Part shown: piece by piece, positions 46,758-55,432 of the stretch
Position numbering within the stretch: the first letter of the stretch is position 1
Layout: each line of letters begins with the position of its first letter
Assembly: GCA_028285755.1 (NCBI GenBank)
Contig: JANQOQ010000014.1
Span: 1 to 64,000 of the forward strand
DNA: 64,000 bases
Source: Puniceicoccaceae bacterium
GTDB lineage: Bacteria > Verrucomicrobiota > Verrucomicrobiia > Opitutales > JAFGAQ01
Direction of reading: 5' to 3'
The notes under the pieces: generated by a model
What the model saw: only the letters and a program-made list of their open reading frames with translations
What the model was told of the DNA's origin: nothing
Databases searched by the model: none
Made by a program: the position numbers and the translations under genes

Positions 46758-48457
46758 CTTATCTTGCTGGTGGCGTGGTGGACGGCGCGGGCGGTGAGGG
46801 CCATGTAGGTGAGTGAGGGGTTTTGTGTGGAGGTAGAGGTCATGCAGGCGCCGTCGGTGATGTAGACGTTCTGGCAGTGGTGGAGGCGGTGGTATTTGTC
46901 GACCAAGGAGGTTTTTGGGTCGCTGCCCATGCGGGCTCCGCCCATTTCGTGGATGTCGTTACCGGGGGCACGGTCAAAGTGCTCCTGCTCGATGTCCTGA
47001 AAGCCGGCGTCTTCGAACATGTTTGAGAATTCGTTGAGGAAGTCTTTGACCATTTTTTGGTCGTTGTCGTCGTAGGCGACGTTGATGCGGATGAGGGGGA
47101 TGCCCCACTCGTCGGTCTGCTCGGGGTCGAGCGTAACAGTGGAGTGCTCCTTGGGGATGGTCTCGCCCATCATCCAGGTGCGGATGCCCCAGGGCCCGTA
47201 TTGAGGGTTGAGGACTTGTTCCTTGAGGGACTGGCCGGAGCCGCTGGTGTCGGGATAGGCGTGGCGGGTGGCGGTAAGGCCGGATGCGTAGCCGCGGATG
47301 AAGTCGACGTTGTCCTGTTGAAAGAGGTTGCGGAAGCGGGGGACGTAGGCACCGCTGGGGCGGCGGCCGATGGTGGTGACATCGGGGTAGCCGTCGTAGG
47401 TGGCGTAGACACGTGCGCTGAAGTTGTGAAAGGCGATATATTTGCCGAGGAGGCCGTTGTCATTGCCGAGGCCTGCGGGGAAGCGGCCGGACTTGGAGTT
47501 GAGGAGGATGAGGTTGGTATTGAGTGTGGAGCCGTTTACAAAGATGATGGGTGCGTAGTATTCGACCATTTCCTTGGTCTCCGCGTCGATGACGTTGACG
47601 CCGGTGGCTTTGCCGAGCTGCTCATCGTAGATGATGGAGTGGACGACAGAGTGGTGGCGCATGGTGAGGTTTCCCGTGCGGGCGGCCCAGGGAAGGGTGC
47701 TGCTATTGCTGCTGAAATAGGCGCCAAAGGGGCAGCCGCGGGTGCAGAGGTCGCGCTTCATGCATGGGGTGCGGCCCTGTTGTGCGTAGTACTCGTAATT
47801 TCCTGTGATGTGGGCGCAGCGCGGTGCGATGAGGTGGCGGTGCTCGTAGTTGGCTGCGAGGTGGTCCTTAAAGTGTTTTTCGACGCAGGAGAGCTCGAGG
47901 GGTGGCAGGAATTCGCCATCGGGCAGCGCGGGGAGGTTTTCAATGCTGCCGGAGATGCCTGCGAATTTCTCGACGTGCGAATACCAGGGGGCGAGCTCCT
48001 CGTAGGAGAGCGGCCACTCGACCGCGAAACCGTCGCGGGCGGGGCCGTCGAAATCGTATTGGCTCCAGCGCTGCGTCCACCGGGCCCACATGAGGGATTT
48101 GCCGCCGGTCTGGTAGCCGCGGATCCACTCGAAGGGTTGTTCCTGGATGTAGGGGTGCTCCTTGTCTTTGACGAAAAAGTGATTGGAATCTTCGTTGAAG
48201 GCGTAGGTGCTGTCGGCGACGGGGTTTTCCTCGCGGAGCTTCTGGTTGCGCTCGCCGGCGTATTTGAACTCCCAGGGGTTCATGTTCGTCGTAGGGTAGT
48301 CAACTACGTGGCGCACCTCGCGGCCGCGCTCGAGAACGAGCGTCTTGAGGCCCTTGTCGCAGAGCTCTTTGGCGGCCCACCCGCCGGACATGCCGGAGCC
48401 GATGACGATGGCGTCGTAGGTGTTTTGTTTTTTGGCGTCGATGTTTAAATTGGACAT
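46754..48457 (-). CDS. GMC-family oxidoreductase (gluconate/glucose dehydrogenase large-subunit type)
   Basis: FAD enzyme oxidising sugar or alcohol hydroxyls. ATG 48457 precedes a Rossmann start YDAIVIGSGMSGGWAAKELC and the acidic LERGRE. C-terminal domain has HEMGGARMGSDPKTSLVD and DGACMTSTSTQNPSLTYMAL with the active-site His/Asn region. It lacks its own signal peptide and is paired with the Tat-exported subunit 3 gene just upstream, so export as a complex (hitch-hiking) is likely. A cytochrome c subunit is not nearby. About 567 aa. Confidence 0.92.
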   Translation of the reverse strand: MSNLNIDAKKQNTYDAIVIGSGMSGGWAAKELCDKGLKTLVLERGREVRHVVDYPTTNMNPWEFKYAGERNQKLREENPVADSTYAFNEDSNHFFVKDKEHPYIQEQPFEWIRGYQTGGKSLMWARWTQRWSQYDFDGPARDGFAVEWPLSYEELAPWYSHVEKFAGISGSIENLPALPDGEFLPPLELSCVEKHFKDHLAANYEHRHLIAPRCAHITGNYEYYAQQGRTPCMKRDLCTRGCPFGAYFSSNSSTLPWAARTGNLTMRHHSVVHSIIYDEQLGKATGVNVIDAETKEMVEYYAPIIFVNGSTLNTNLILLNSKSGRFPAGLGNDNGLLGKYIAFHNFSARVYATYDGYPDVTTIGRRPSGAYVPRFRNLFQQDNVDFIRGYASGLTATRHAYPDTSGSGQSLKEQVLNPQYGPWGIRTWMMGETIPKEHSTVTLDPEQTDEWGIPLIRINVAYDDNDQKMVKDFLNEFSNMFEDAGFQDIEQEHFDRAPGNDIHEMGGARMGSDPKTSLVDKYHRLHHCQNVYITDGACMTSTSTQNPSLTYMALTARAVHHATSKIS

Positions 48458-48476
48458 GGTTTGCTGGTTTTTTCCT

Positions 48477-48493
48477 CTCACAAAGGCACTAAG
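48477..48493 (+). repeat. Dispersed intergenic repeat, short copy (CTCACAAAGGCACTAAG)
   Basis: A 17-base core identical in pattern to the repeats at 45389-45405 and 54695-54711. It lies between the GMC gene and the subunit 3 gene. Confidence 0.65.
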
Positions 48494-48566
48494 TTTTTTA
48501 AAGGTTCTTGTGATGTACTTTCGGATAGCGAGACGGCGTGTTCTTAGTATTATTAATTTATTGGGA

Positions 48567-49193
48567 TTAGGCGTGGATGTTGACGCGTGCGTTGGGGTCG
48601 ATGGGGTGGCAGAAGTCGTAGGCGCCGGGTACGAGCTGGTAGGGCATGACTTCGGTCATAATGTATTCGCTGTAGTAGTAGCCGCGGATCGTGAGGCGCT
48701 TGATCTCGCGGTAGGTGGCCCGGATGGCCTCGAGGTCGAATGGGTTTTCGACGCTGTCGCGGATCTGGCCATGAGTGATCTCGCCGGCTTCAAGACTGTC
48801 GAGGAAATCGGCTTCCAGGGCCGGGGAAAGGCGATGGAAGGGCCTGCGGTTGATGTGGCGGACGAGCGCGTCCATCTGGTCGATGCCTGCGAGGAATGCG
48901 TTCTGCTCCTCGGTGGGGCGGCATTCGTCGATAATGATCCAGATAAAGTTATGCACGCCGAGCTCGAGGGCGCCCTTGATTTCGCCCGGGGGGATGAGCG
49001 CGTTGACAACGGCCTCCATGAGGGTCTGCTGGTCGGGGGTGACCTGGAGGTTGGTGAGTGCCAGACCGGCCTTCTCCGGGGAAAAATTACAGGCGGGCAG
49101 GATGAGTGCGGCGGAGCCTGCGATTGCGGAGCTTTTCAGGAAGTGGCGACGAGAGACCTGAGTGCCCTCAGGGCTGGATTTTGGGTGTGACAT
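48567..49193 (-). CDS. Gluconate 2-dehydrogenase subunit 3-family protein, Tat-exported
   Basis: Small subunit that partners GMC-type dehydrogenases. From ATG 49193 it has the twin-arginine signal VSRRHFLKSSAIAGSAALIL followed by ACNF, so it could also be lipidated at that Cys. The body shows TLMEAVVNALIPPGEIKGAL, FHRLSPALEADFLDSLEAGE and GYYYSEYIMTEVMPYQLVPG, typical of the family. 209 aa. Transcribed ahead of the GMC gene with a ~110-base gap that holds a dispersed repeat. Confidence 0.9.
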   Translation of the reverse strand: MSHPKSSPEGTQVSRRHFLKSSAIAGSAALILPACNFSPEKAGLALTNLQVTPDQQTLMEAVVNALIPPGEIKGALELGVHNFIWIIIDECRPTEEQNAFLAGIDQMDALVRHINRRPFHRLSPALEADFLDSLEAGEITHGQIRDSVENPFDLEAIRATYREIKRLTIRGYYYSEYIMTEVMPYQLVPGAYDFCHPIDPNARVNIHA

Positions 49194-49326
49194 AAGCAGC
49201 AAATATAACGGTGAACAGCAAGCGTTATAGGGTTGACGCCCAAGGGCTGTCAAAGCCCTAAAAGTTTTTTAAAGGGAAATACATATTTGTTTTGGTGATC
49301 AATGGGAACTCGTATATTCTTTTAGT

Positions 49327-50682
49327 ATGAGATTATTGAAGCGATTCTGGGTATTAAGTGTTTTTTTGAGTTTGAGTGCATTTACCCGTGAGGAGGTGAA
49401 GCTGCTCCATCCGAATGGCGGGTGGTGCTGGTATCAGGATGAGCGGGCAATCGTGGTAGGGGATCAGGTGGTATTTGGTTCGGTGAAGTCGCCCGAGGGA
49501 GACATAGATGTGACTTCCTGGAATCTGCGAACGGGTGAAGTGAAGACGGTTGCGGTCTACCCGGAGCATGAGGCGGATGATCACAATGTACCGGTATTTC
49601 TCGAGCTGGATGACGGGCGTATTTTGATGAGCTGGGCGAACCATGGGCAAGTGAAGCCCCGCGAGGATAATCGTAAGGTATTTTACACGCGGACGGTACG
49701 AGCAGGGTCGATCGATGTTTGGGAGCCTGTACGGGTGTTTGACTATGTGAGCCCGCGTATGGTGACCTATACAAATCTACACCGACTGAGCGCTGAGGGT
49801 GGTCGCATCTATAATTTTAACCGTGCGCTGAATTTTAATCCGAGCTACACGATTTCGGAAGACGGGGGTAAGACTTTTGACTTAGGCGGGCAGTTTTTGA
49901 GCTGGCCGCGGCCTGTGGATGACCCGAAGTATTCCGGTAAGGATGGGGGTCGCCCGTACGTGATTTATGCCTCGAATAGTGTGGATACGATCCACTTTAT
50001 GACGACTGAGGACCATCCGCGTGCCTACCAGAATGGCATTTGGCACGGGGTGATTCGCCGGGGTAAGGTATATGGCAGCGATGGGGCATTTATCGCGCCG
50101 CTGTCGACCGGAGTTTCACCGGATTTGAGCCCGGTGGATTTGACACCGGTGTTTCCCGGGGATGCGGATCATGTGGCGTGGACGATAGACCTGGAGCTGG
50201 ATGCGAACGGATACCCGCTGACGGTGTTTTCCGTGCATCGGGCGCGTGAGCAGCGGCCTGTAGGGGATGAGGATATCCGCTACTACTATGCACGTTGGGA
50301 TGGGCTGGAATGGCAGGTGAATGAAATGGCTTATGCAGGTTCGGCACTTTATCCCCGCGAGAATGACTATACGGGGCTGTGTGCGATTGTGCCGAGTGAT
50401 CCCAACCGGGTAATCATCTCGGCGGATGTGGACCCGGCGACGGGCGAGCCGTTGATCAGCGATGCGAATGGGGAGCGGCACTATGAGATTTTTGCAGGGG
50501 TCACTGAGGATAGGGGTGCAAGCTGGAACTGGGAGGCGATCACCGAGAACTCAACGGTGGATAATTTGCGCCCGGTGGTGCCTGCGGAGGACCGCGAGGG
50601 GACGATCCTGCTATGGACTCGTGGCGAGTTGAGGACGTTTCGTGATTATGATCTGGAGATGGTGGGTGTGGTTTTGGATTAG
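49327..50682 (+). CDS. Secreted BNR-4 repeat protein
   Basis: 451 aa with signal peptide MRLLKRFWVLSVFLSLSA. Multi-bladed propeller of the BNR-4 family: GGWCWYQDERAIVVGDQVVF, HEADDHNVPVFLELDDGRIL, NLHRLSAEGGRIYNFNR, TISEDGGKTFDLGGQ and ENDYTGLCAIVPSDPNRVII. Some family members are lyases or glycosidases for sulfated or uronic glycans. Catalytic residues cannot be assigned. Sits with a propeller glycosidase and a sulfatase. Confidence 0.83.
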   Translation: MRLLKRFWVLSVFLSLSAFTREEVKLLHPNGGWCWYQDERAIVVGDQVVFGSVKSPEGDIDVTSWNLRTGEVKTVAVYPEHEADDHNVPVFLELDDGRILMSWANHGQVKPREDNRKVFYTRTVRAGSIDVWEPVRVFDYVSPRMVTYTNLHRLSAEGGRIYNFNRALNFNPSYTISEDGGKTFDLGGQFLSWPRPVDDPKYSGKDGGRPYVIYASNSVDTIHFMTTEDHPRAYQNGIWHGVIRRGKVYGSDGAFIAPLSTGVSPDLSPVDLTPVFPGDADHVAWTIDLELDANGYPLTVFSVHRAREQRPVGDEDIRYYYARWDGLEWQVNEMAYAGSALYPRENDYTGLCAIVPSDPNRVIISADVDPATGEPLISDANGERHYEIFAGVTEDRGASWNWEAITENSTVDNLRPVVPAEDREGTILLWTRGELRTFRDYDLEMVGVVLD

Positions 50683-50771
50683 GCGGTAAGATTGTGGTTT
50701 TCAGGTTTGGGGGAGAGGGGGTTTCTGAGCGTCTTCCTGAATGATCCCCGATTTACGACCTTATCCACGCT

Positions 50772-51728
50772 ATGAAGACTCTCCGCTTTATTCAGATTAT
50801 CCTCTTAGTTTTATTATTGCCACGGGCTATTTGGGCGGAGGCGATCCCGCGGGTGCCGGTACTGGTGGGGGAGCCGTGGCGAATCACTGAGATGCCCGAC
50901 CTGGGGGAGCTGAACGGGCCGAACCCCGAGCGACAGCACGTGGTGGATCATGGATTTTTGCAGGATGTGAATGGCAACTGGCAGCTGTGGGCATGTATGC
51001 GGGGGACGGCGCCGAGTCGGTTGTTGTATCGCTGGCAGGGAGAGTCTCTGGAGGAGGGGCCCTGGAAGCCCTGGGGGGTGGCGGCGCGTGCCCAGCCGCG
51101 CTATGGCGAGCAGATCCGTTTTCGCAATGGACGGATTGAGGAGACGATGGGAGCACCGTACTTTCTAAAGGAGGGGGATACCTATTATATGTTTTACCAC
51201 TCGGCAGGGATCCGGCTGATGGAGTCGCCCGACGGGATCGGGTTTGAGCGTTCGCTGGATGCGAGCGGTAGCAACTTGCTTTATCCGGACGGTGGGCGTG
51301 ATGTGATGGTGATGCTTGTGGGTGATGAGTATTATGCCTACTCGACGATCTCCGAGGAGAATGATGCGGGGGAGCTGATCAGCTATGTGAAGCTGAAGAA
51401 GTCGCGTAATATGCGGGACTGGTATGGCGATACGGTGGTATGTGCCGGGGGTAAGGACAGTGAGGGCCCCGTGGCGTTTGAGAGCCCGTTTGTGCAGTAT
51501 CTGGACGGGTATTACTACCTGTTCCGGGCGTCTTCGATGACGTTTAAGACGTATGTGTACCGGAGTAAGGATCCGACGTATTTTGGGGTGAATGATGACA
51601 GTAATTTAATCGCTGAGTATTATCTGAAGGCGCCGGAGATCCTGTATGTGGATGGGCAGTGGTATATTTCGGATCTGGCGGATTTTCAGGGGATCATGAT
51701 GTATAAGCTGGAGTGGCAGGAGGAATAG
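50772..51728 (+). CDS. Secreted beta-propeller glycosidase-like protein
   Basis: 318 aa, signal peptide MKTLRFIQIILLVLLLPRAIWA. Five-bladed propeller signature with GNWQLWACMRG, MGAPYFLKEGDTYYMFYHSA, GRDVMVMLVGDEYYAYSTIS, FESPFVQYLDGYYYLFR and KAPEILYVDGQWYISD. Similar layout to the protein at 15305, so probably related by old duplication or family membership. Substrate unknown. Confidence 0.75.
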   Translation: MKTLRFIQIILLVLLLPRAIWAEAIPRVPVLVGEPWRITEMPDLGELNGPNPERQHVVDHGFLQDVNGNWQLWACMRGTAPSRLLYRWQGESLEEGPWKPWGVAARAQPRYGEQIRFRNGRIEETMGAPYFLKEGDTYYMFYHSAGIRLMESPDGIGFERSLDASGSNLLYPDGGRDVMVMLVGDEYYAYSTISEENDAGELISYVKLKKSRNMRDWYGDTVVCAGGKDSEGPVAFESPFVQYLDGYYYLFRASSMTFKTYVYRSKDPTYFGVNDDSNLIAEYYLKAPEILYVDGQWYISDLADFQGIMMYKLEWQEE

Positions 51729-51750
51729 AAAGGAAAAGGTATAAGCTATT

Positions 51751-52533
51751 ATGAAATATGGAATGAGTATTTTATCGATGTATCGCGGGTTGGCGGTGCT
51801 GGTTGGTCTATGGGTAGGATTGGCTGCCCATGCGGCGCAGTTTAAGGCGCTTGTGTTTGCGGACGCGTATGATGAGTGGCACTACCGCAATGTGCCGGTG
51901 GCCCGGGAGTCTCTGGAGCGGATGGCGGAGCTGCACTTTTTTGAGATGACGTTTGTGGATCGTGCGAAGGAGTTTGGTGAGCAGACGTTTGCCGATTTTG
52001 ATGTGATCGTATTTATCAGTGCGAATCCCACGTGGCTGAACGTGGAGAAGCGTGCGGAGTTTGAGGCGTATATCGAAGCGGGGGGTGGCATTGTGGGGGT
52101 GCATGCGGCGTCTGCGATCCGCGATATGCCCAACCCGTGGCCCTGGTGGGAGGATGTGATCGGCAGTGCGTTTCACGGGCATCCGCCCAAGCAGACGGCC
52201 GTGATGAATGTGGAGGAGCCTGAGTTTCCCGCGTGCATGCATTTAAACGATCATTGGCTATGGACGGATGAGTGGTATGTATTTGAGCCGCCTTTTCCGG
52301 ATCATCTGAATGTAGTGCTCACGGTGGATGAGCGGACATATACGCCCAGTGCGGACAATAATATGGGGGACTGGCACCCGATCGCGTGGTATCATGAGTT
52401 TGGTGCGGCGCGCGTGTTTTACACGGCGATCGGCCACATCACCGAGGCGTATCGGAATGAGGATTTTCTCCAGCACATCTATGGCGGGATGGTCTGGGCG
52501 GCTGGCAAGCAGGAGGCGGAGCTGCCTAAATAG
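51751..52533 (+). CDS. Secreted ThuA-family protein
   Basis: ThuA-like amidotransferase-fold protein of 260 aa: KALVFADAYDEWHYRNVPVA, DFDVIVFISANPTWLN, AGGGIVGVHAASAIRDMPNPW, HPIAWYHEFGAARVFYTAIG. Signal peptide near LAAHAAQ. ThuA is linked to trehalose and other disaccharide use, with keto-sugar chemistry suspected. A purine-rich AGGAAAAGG site precedes it. A second ThuA domain occurs in the fusion at 30455. It abuts the convergent orphan at 52534 with no spacing. Confidence 0.9.
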   Translation: MKYGMSILSMYRGLAVLVGLWVGLAAHAAQFKALVFADAYDEWHYRNVPVARESLERMAELHFFEMTFVDRAKEFGEQTFADFDVIVFISANPTWLNVEKRAEFEAYIEAGGGIVGVHAASAIRDMPNPWPWWEDVIGSAFHGHPPKQTAVMNVEEPEFPACMHLNDHWLWTDEWYVFEPPFPDHLNVVLTVDERTYTPSADNNMGDWHPIAWYHEFGAARVFYTAIGHITEAYRNEDFLQHIYGGMVWAAGKQEAELPK

Positions 52534-52920
52534 TTACTTCAGAATTTCTTCGATCTCAGAATACTGTGAGGCAAAGAAGAGTTTGATCAGCTCAGTAGCT
52601 TGAACTTTGGTCACCTCTTCCGCTGAATTTAAATGATGAAAAGTTCTGGGCAAAATGCCTAGAATTTTTGTTGTCTTTGGGTATCGAAATGAGACTAAGC
52701 ATTTAAAGTCTTCATCGGGGCAAATGTGCAAGAATAGACCTTTTTGAGCTACGATACCTAAACCAGCCGGACAATTTTCTATGTCGTTCTCTTCCTTTTC
52801 TTTTTGTTTTTGAGATTCAGTGGCCCAATCGAAGGTGAGTAGAATTTCAATAGCCTCTTGAGGACTACTTAGTGTAAATTCCTCTGCTGAGAGGTCGTGT
52901 TTTTGTATCCAGGCATTCAT
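52534..52920 (-). CDS. AT-rich orphan cytoplasmic protein
   Basis: About 128 aa from ATG 52920 (a TTG at 52950 would add ten residues). Contains AEEFTLSSPQEAIEILLTFD, a charged KQKEKEEND stretch, and a beta region GLGIVAQKGLFLHICPDED with two Cys. No family recognised, though the end-to-end convergence with the ThuA gene implies it was inserted or acquired singly. Lower GC than neighbours. Confidence 0.62.
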   Translation of the reverse strand: MNAWIQKHDLSAEEFTLSSPQEAIEILLTFDWATESQKQKEKEENDIENCPAGLGIVAQKGLFLHICPDEDFKCLVSFRYPKTTKILGILPRTFHHLNSAEEVTKVQATELIKLFFASQYSEIEEILK

Positions 52921-53029
52921 GAGGTTGGACTCGGTTAGCCAAATTGGCAATAGTATGCATAAATCTCAAGGTTAACTGTTTGGTGGGAATGGGTTGTTGG
53001 TTCGTGTAGGGGTGTAGATAGTAAGATTT

Positions 53030-54646
53030 ATGAATGTGGACAACCCCTTTTTGCGTTTTTGGATTTTGAGTTTAACGTTGGCTGCGGTCAGTATACAGGC
53101 CGATGAGCGGCCGAATATCATCGTGATTATGGTGGATGATATGGGTTTTTCAGATATCGGGTGCTATGGGGGGGAGATCCCGACGCCGAATCTGGATGGG
53201 CTGGCGAGTGAGGGGCTGCGGTTTACGCAGTTTTACAATACGGGGCGTTGCTGCCCGACGCGCGCTTCGTTGCTGACGGGGCTGTATCAGCATCAGGCAG
53301 GGATCGGAATGATGACACGGCGACCGGATGGGGCGCTGCCGGCGTATCAGGGGTATCTCAATGAGCGTTGTGTGACGCTGGCGGAGGTGTTGCGGCCGGC
53401 GGGCTATCAGACGTATATGACAGGCAAGTGGCATGTGGGGCTGAAGGAGCGCTCGATGTGGCCGTTGCAGCGGGGGTTTGACCGGTATTACGGAATCCTG
53501 GAGGGCGCGAGTGATTTTTATCGGCCCGCCGAGAACAAGCATCTGATGCTGGATAATGAGCAGCAGGGGCCGCGCACGGGGGATTACTACACGACGGATG
53601 CGTTTACGGACTATGCGCTGGAGTTTGTGCGTGAGGGGGACCGGGATAAGCCGTTTTTCCTGTATCTGGCGTATACGGCGCCGCACTGGCCGCTGCATGC
53701 GCCGAAGGAGCAGGTGGAAAAGTTTTTGGGGAAGTATATGAAAGGCTGGGATGCCCTGCGCGAGGAGCGTTGGGCACGCCAGCTGGAAATGGGGCTCGTG
53801 GATGAGCGCTGGGGGCTCTCGCCGCGGGACCCGGTGGTGCCCGCGTGGGATACGTTGACGCAGGAGGAGAAGGAGGATCTGGACTTTCGCATGGCGAGCT
53901 ATGCCGCGATGATCCACCGCGTGGACTATCAGGTTGGCAATCTGATCGCGCTGCTCAAGGAGCTGGATGAATTTGATAATACGCTGATGCTCTTCCTCTC
54001 GGACAATGGGGCGTGCCCGGAGCCGTGGAATGACCGTGCCCCCAATGGCAAGGCGCACCTGGGGGGTGGCCTGGTGGAGAATATCACGCACTGGGACTAT
54101 GACCGGATGCAGCAGCTGACCTACGGGCAGGGCTGGGCGAATGCCTCGAACACACCGCTGCGCCGTTACAAGACGCAGAGCCATGAAGGGGGCATCACCA
54201 CGCCGTTGATCGCGCACTTCCCCAAGGGCATTGCGCTGGAGGGCGGCACGATCATTGATGATCCGGCGCACATCATCGATATTATGGCAACGGCGGTGGA
54301 CTTAGGTAAGGCGGAATACCCGGAGATCCATGCGGGGGACTGGATCCACCCGTACGAGGGGAAGAGCCTGCGCGGATTTTTCGAGGTGGGTACGCGTATC
54401 CCGCATGAGTGGCTCTACTGGGAGCATGTGCATGAGGGGGCGGTACGCACGGGGCCGTGGAAGGCGATCTTTCGCCAGCCGAAGGATGAGTGGTATCTCT
54501 ACAATCTGGATGCGGATCGCAATGAGACGCAGGATTTGGGTGAAGAGCTGCCGGAGATATTGACAGCTATGCAGCAGAAGTGGTGGGCCTGGGCCGTGAA
54601 GAATGGGGTGGAGCCGATCAGCTACTCGCTGAGTGCTGAGGAGTAG
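53030..54646 (+). CDS. Secreted arylsulfatase (S1 family)
   Basis: Removes sulfate esters from glycans. Formylglycine motif C-x-P-x-R is at C74-C75-P76-T77-R78 followed by ASLLTG. Metal-binding start PNIIVIMVDDMGFSDIGCYG, GKWHVG, and the later LMLFLSDNGACPEPW are all present. C-terminal domain normal; 538 aa. An N-terminal hydrophobic segment (FWILSLTLAAVSIQA) serves as signal peptide. It needs a formylglycine-generating enzyme, which is not in this window. The only sulfatase seen here. Confidence 0.95.
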   Translation: MNVDNPFLRFWILSLTLAAVSIQADERPNIIVIMVDDMGFSDIGCYGGEIPTPNLDGLASEGLRFTQFYNTGRCCPTRASLLTGLYQHQAGIGMMTRRPDGALPAYQGYLNERCVTLAEVLRPAGYQTYMTGKWHVGLKERSMWPLQRGFDRYYGILEGASDFYRPAENKHLMLDNEQQGPRTGDYYTTDAFTDYALEFVREGDRDKPFFLYLAYTAPHWPLHAPKEQVEKFLGKYMKGWDALREERWARQLEMGLVDERWGLSPRDPVVPAWDTLTQEEKEDLDFRMASYAAMIHRVDYQVGNLIALLKELDEFDNTLMLFLSDNGACPEPWNDRAPNGKAHLGGGLVENITHWDYDRMQQLTYGQGWANASNTPLRRYKTQSHEGGITTPLIAHFPKGIALEGGTIIDDPAHIIDIMATAVDLGKAEYPEIHAGDWIHPYEGKSLRGFFEVGTRIPHEWLYWEHVHEGAVRTGPWKAIFRQPKDEWYLYNLDADRNETQDLGEELPEILTAMQQKWWAWAVKNGVEPISYSLSAEE

Positions 54647-54653
54647 GAGCTTT

Positions 54654-54719
54654 AGCCACGGATTAACACAGATGAAGTTGGATTTGGAGTTTATCTCACA
54701 AAGACACTAAGGCACAGAG
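54654..54719 (+). repeat. Dispersed intergenic repeat, copy 2
   Basis: 'CCACGGATTAACACAGATG' and the following GGAGTTTATCTCACAAAGAC plus ACTAAGGCACAGAG match copy 1 at 45350-45415. It begins eight bases after the sulfatase stop codon. The rest of this gap, to 54824, holds no visible gene. Confidence 0.7.
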
Positions 54720-54824
54720 GATTTTTATTTTAAAATTTTTCACGGCGACACAGCAGCACAGATCACTAAACATAATATTATCGCTCGATCGAATTTTAGA
54801 ATGGGATAAGTATAATTAGGAGCT

Positions 54825-55193
54825 TTAGCTGAGTGATTTTTTAGTCTCGATGCGGAGGGTGGGCCCACCTGCAGTGAGCTTGTATTTGCCGTTACCTTTG
54901 CGGATGAAGCCGGTGTTTTCGACCTCGTCTTTGTCTTCCCAGTCGACATACATTTCGTCGCCAATGATTTCCCAGGTGCCTTCGGCATTGCGGAAGGGGG
55001 CGCGGAAGCTGCAGGTACCGTCTGAGCGGTGGATGACACGGCCGGTGATGAACATGACGGTGGCGGTGAGGGTCTGGTCTATGATTTCCTGGCGGATTTC
55101 GTCACCGGTCATGATATCATCCTGGGCATATCCGCTGGTTGTGAAAATCCCAAGTGCGAGGCTAAGGAGTAAGGTAAATTTGAGGCTGTTCAT
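54825..55193 (-). CDS. Small secreted hypothetical protein
   Basis: About 122 aa from ATG 55193 with signal peptide (NSLKFTLLLSLALGIFTTSGYA). Mature part has TGDEIRQEIIDQTLTATVMF, a beta region DGTCSFRAPFRNAEGTWEII, and ends in a basic segment. The pattern resembles small secreted proteins that describe a stored or altered state of a substrate, but no domain is recognised. Divergent from the ROK gene; the 230 bases between them hold nothing else visible. Confidence 0.68.
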   Translation of the reverse strand: MNSLKFTLLLSLALGIFTTSGYAQDDIMTGDEIRQEIIDQTLTATVMFITGRVIHRSDGTCSFRAPFRNAEGTWEIIGDEMYVDWEDKDEVENTGFIRKGNGKYKLTAGGPTLRIETKKSLS

Positions 55194-55432
55194 ATAGTTC
55201 AATACAAATAAAACGGTTTTCCGGATTCTTTATTACTAAAAAATGTTTATAGGGGTTTTGATGGGTTGGGGGGTCTTCCTGTTCAGTTTATTGAAGCAAT
55301 AAGTGGGGCTGATTTTGCGGATTAGTGTGGTATTTGTTTGATCCGGCTCTTGACGTCCTGCGTTTGTAAATCTAACAACCGTTATTTCCCCTAATCCCAT
55401 GGGGCCCAATTTGATCTAAGAATCCGTGTAGT

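Noticed and set aside
47057-48448. 463-codon open frame antisense to the GMC oxidoreductase gene
   Set aside because: Low-complexity Val/Gly/Ala-rich translation without motifs; it is a by-product of GC-rich codon third positions in the real gene.
49243-49270. Hairpin AGGGCT-GTCAA-AGCCCT followed by a T-run, as a terminator
   Set aside because: It sits between divergent gene starts, so no transcript would need to end there; six base pairs and a displaced T-run are weak.
53150-54271. 373-codon frame antisense to the sulfatase gene and the similar 322-codon frame antisense to the ROK gene (55448-56416)
   Set aside because: Arg/His/Pro-rich translations with no domain, fully covered by strongly supported genes on the other strand.
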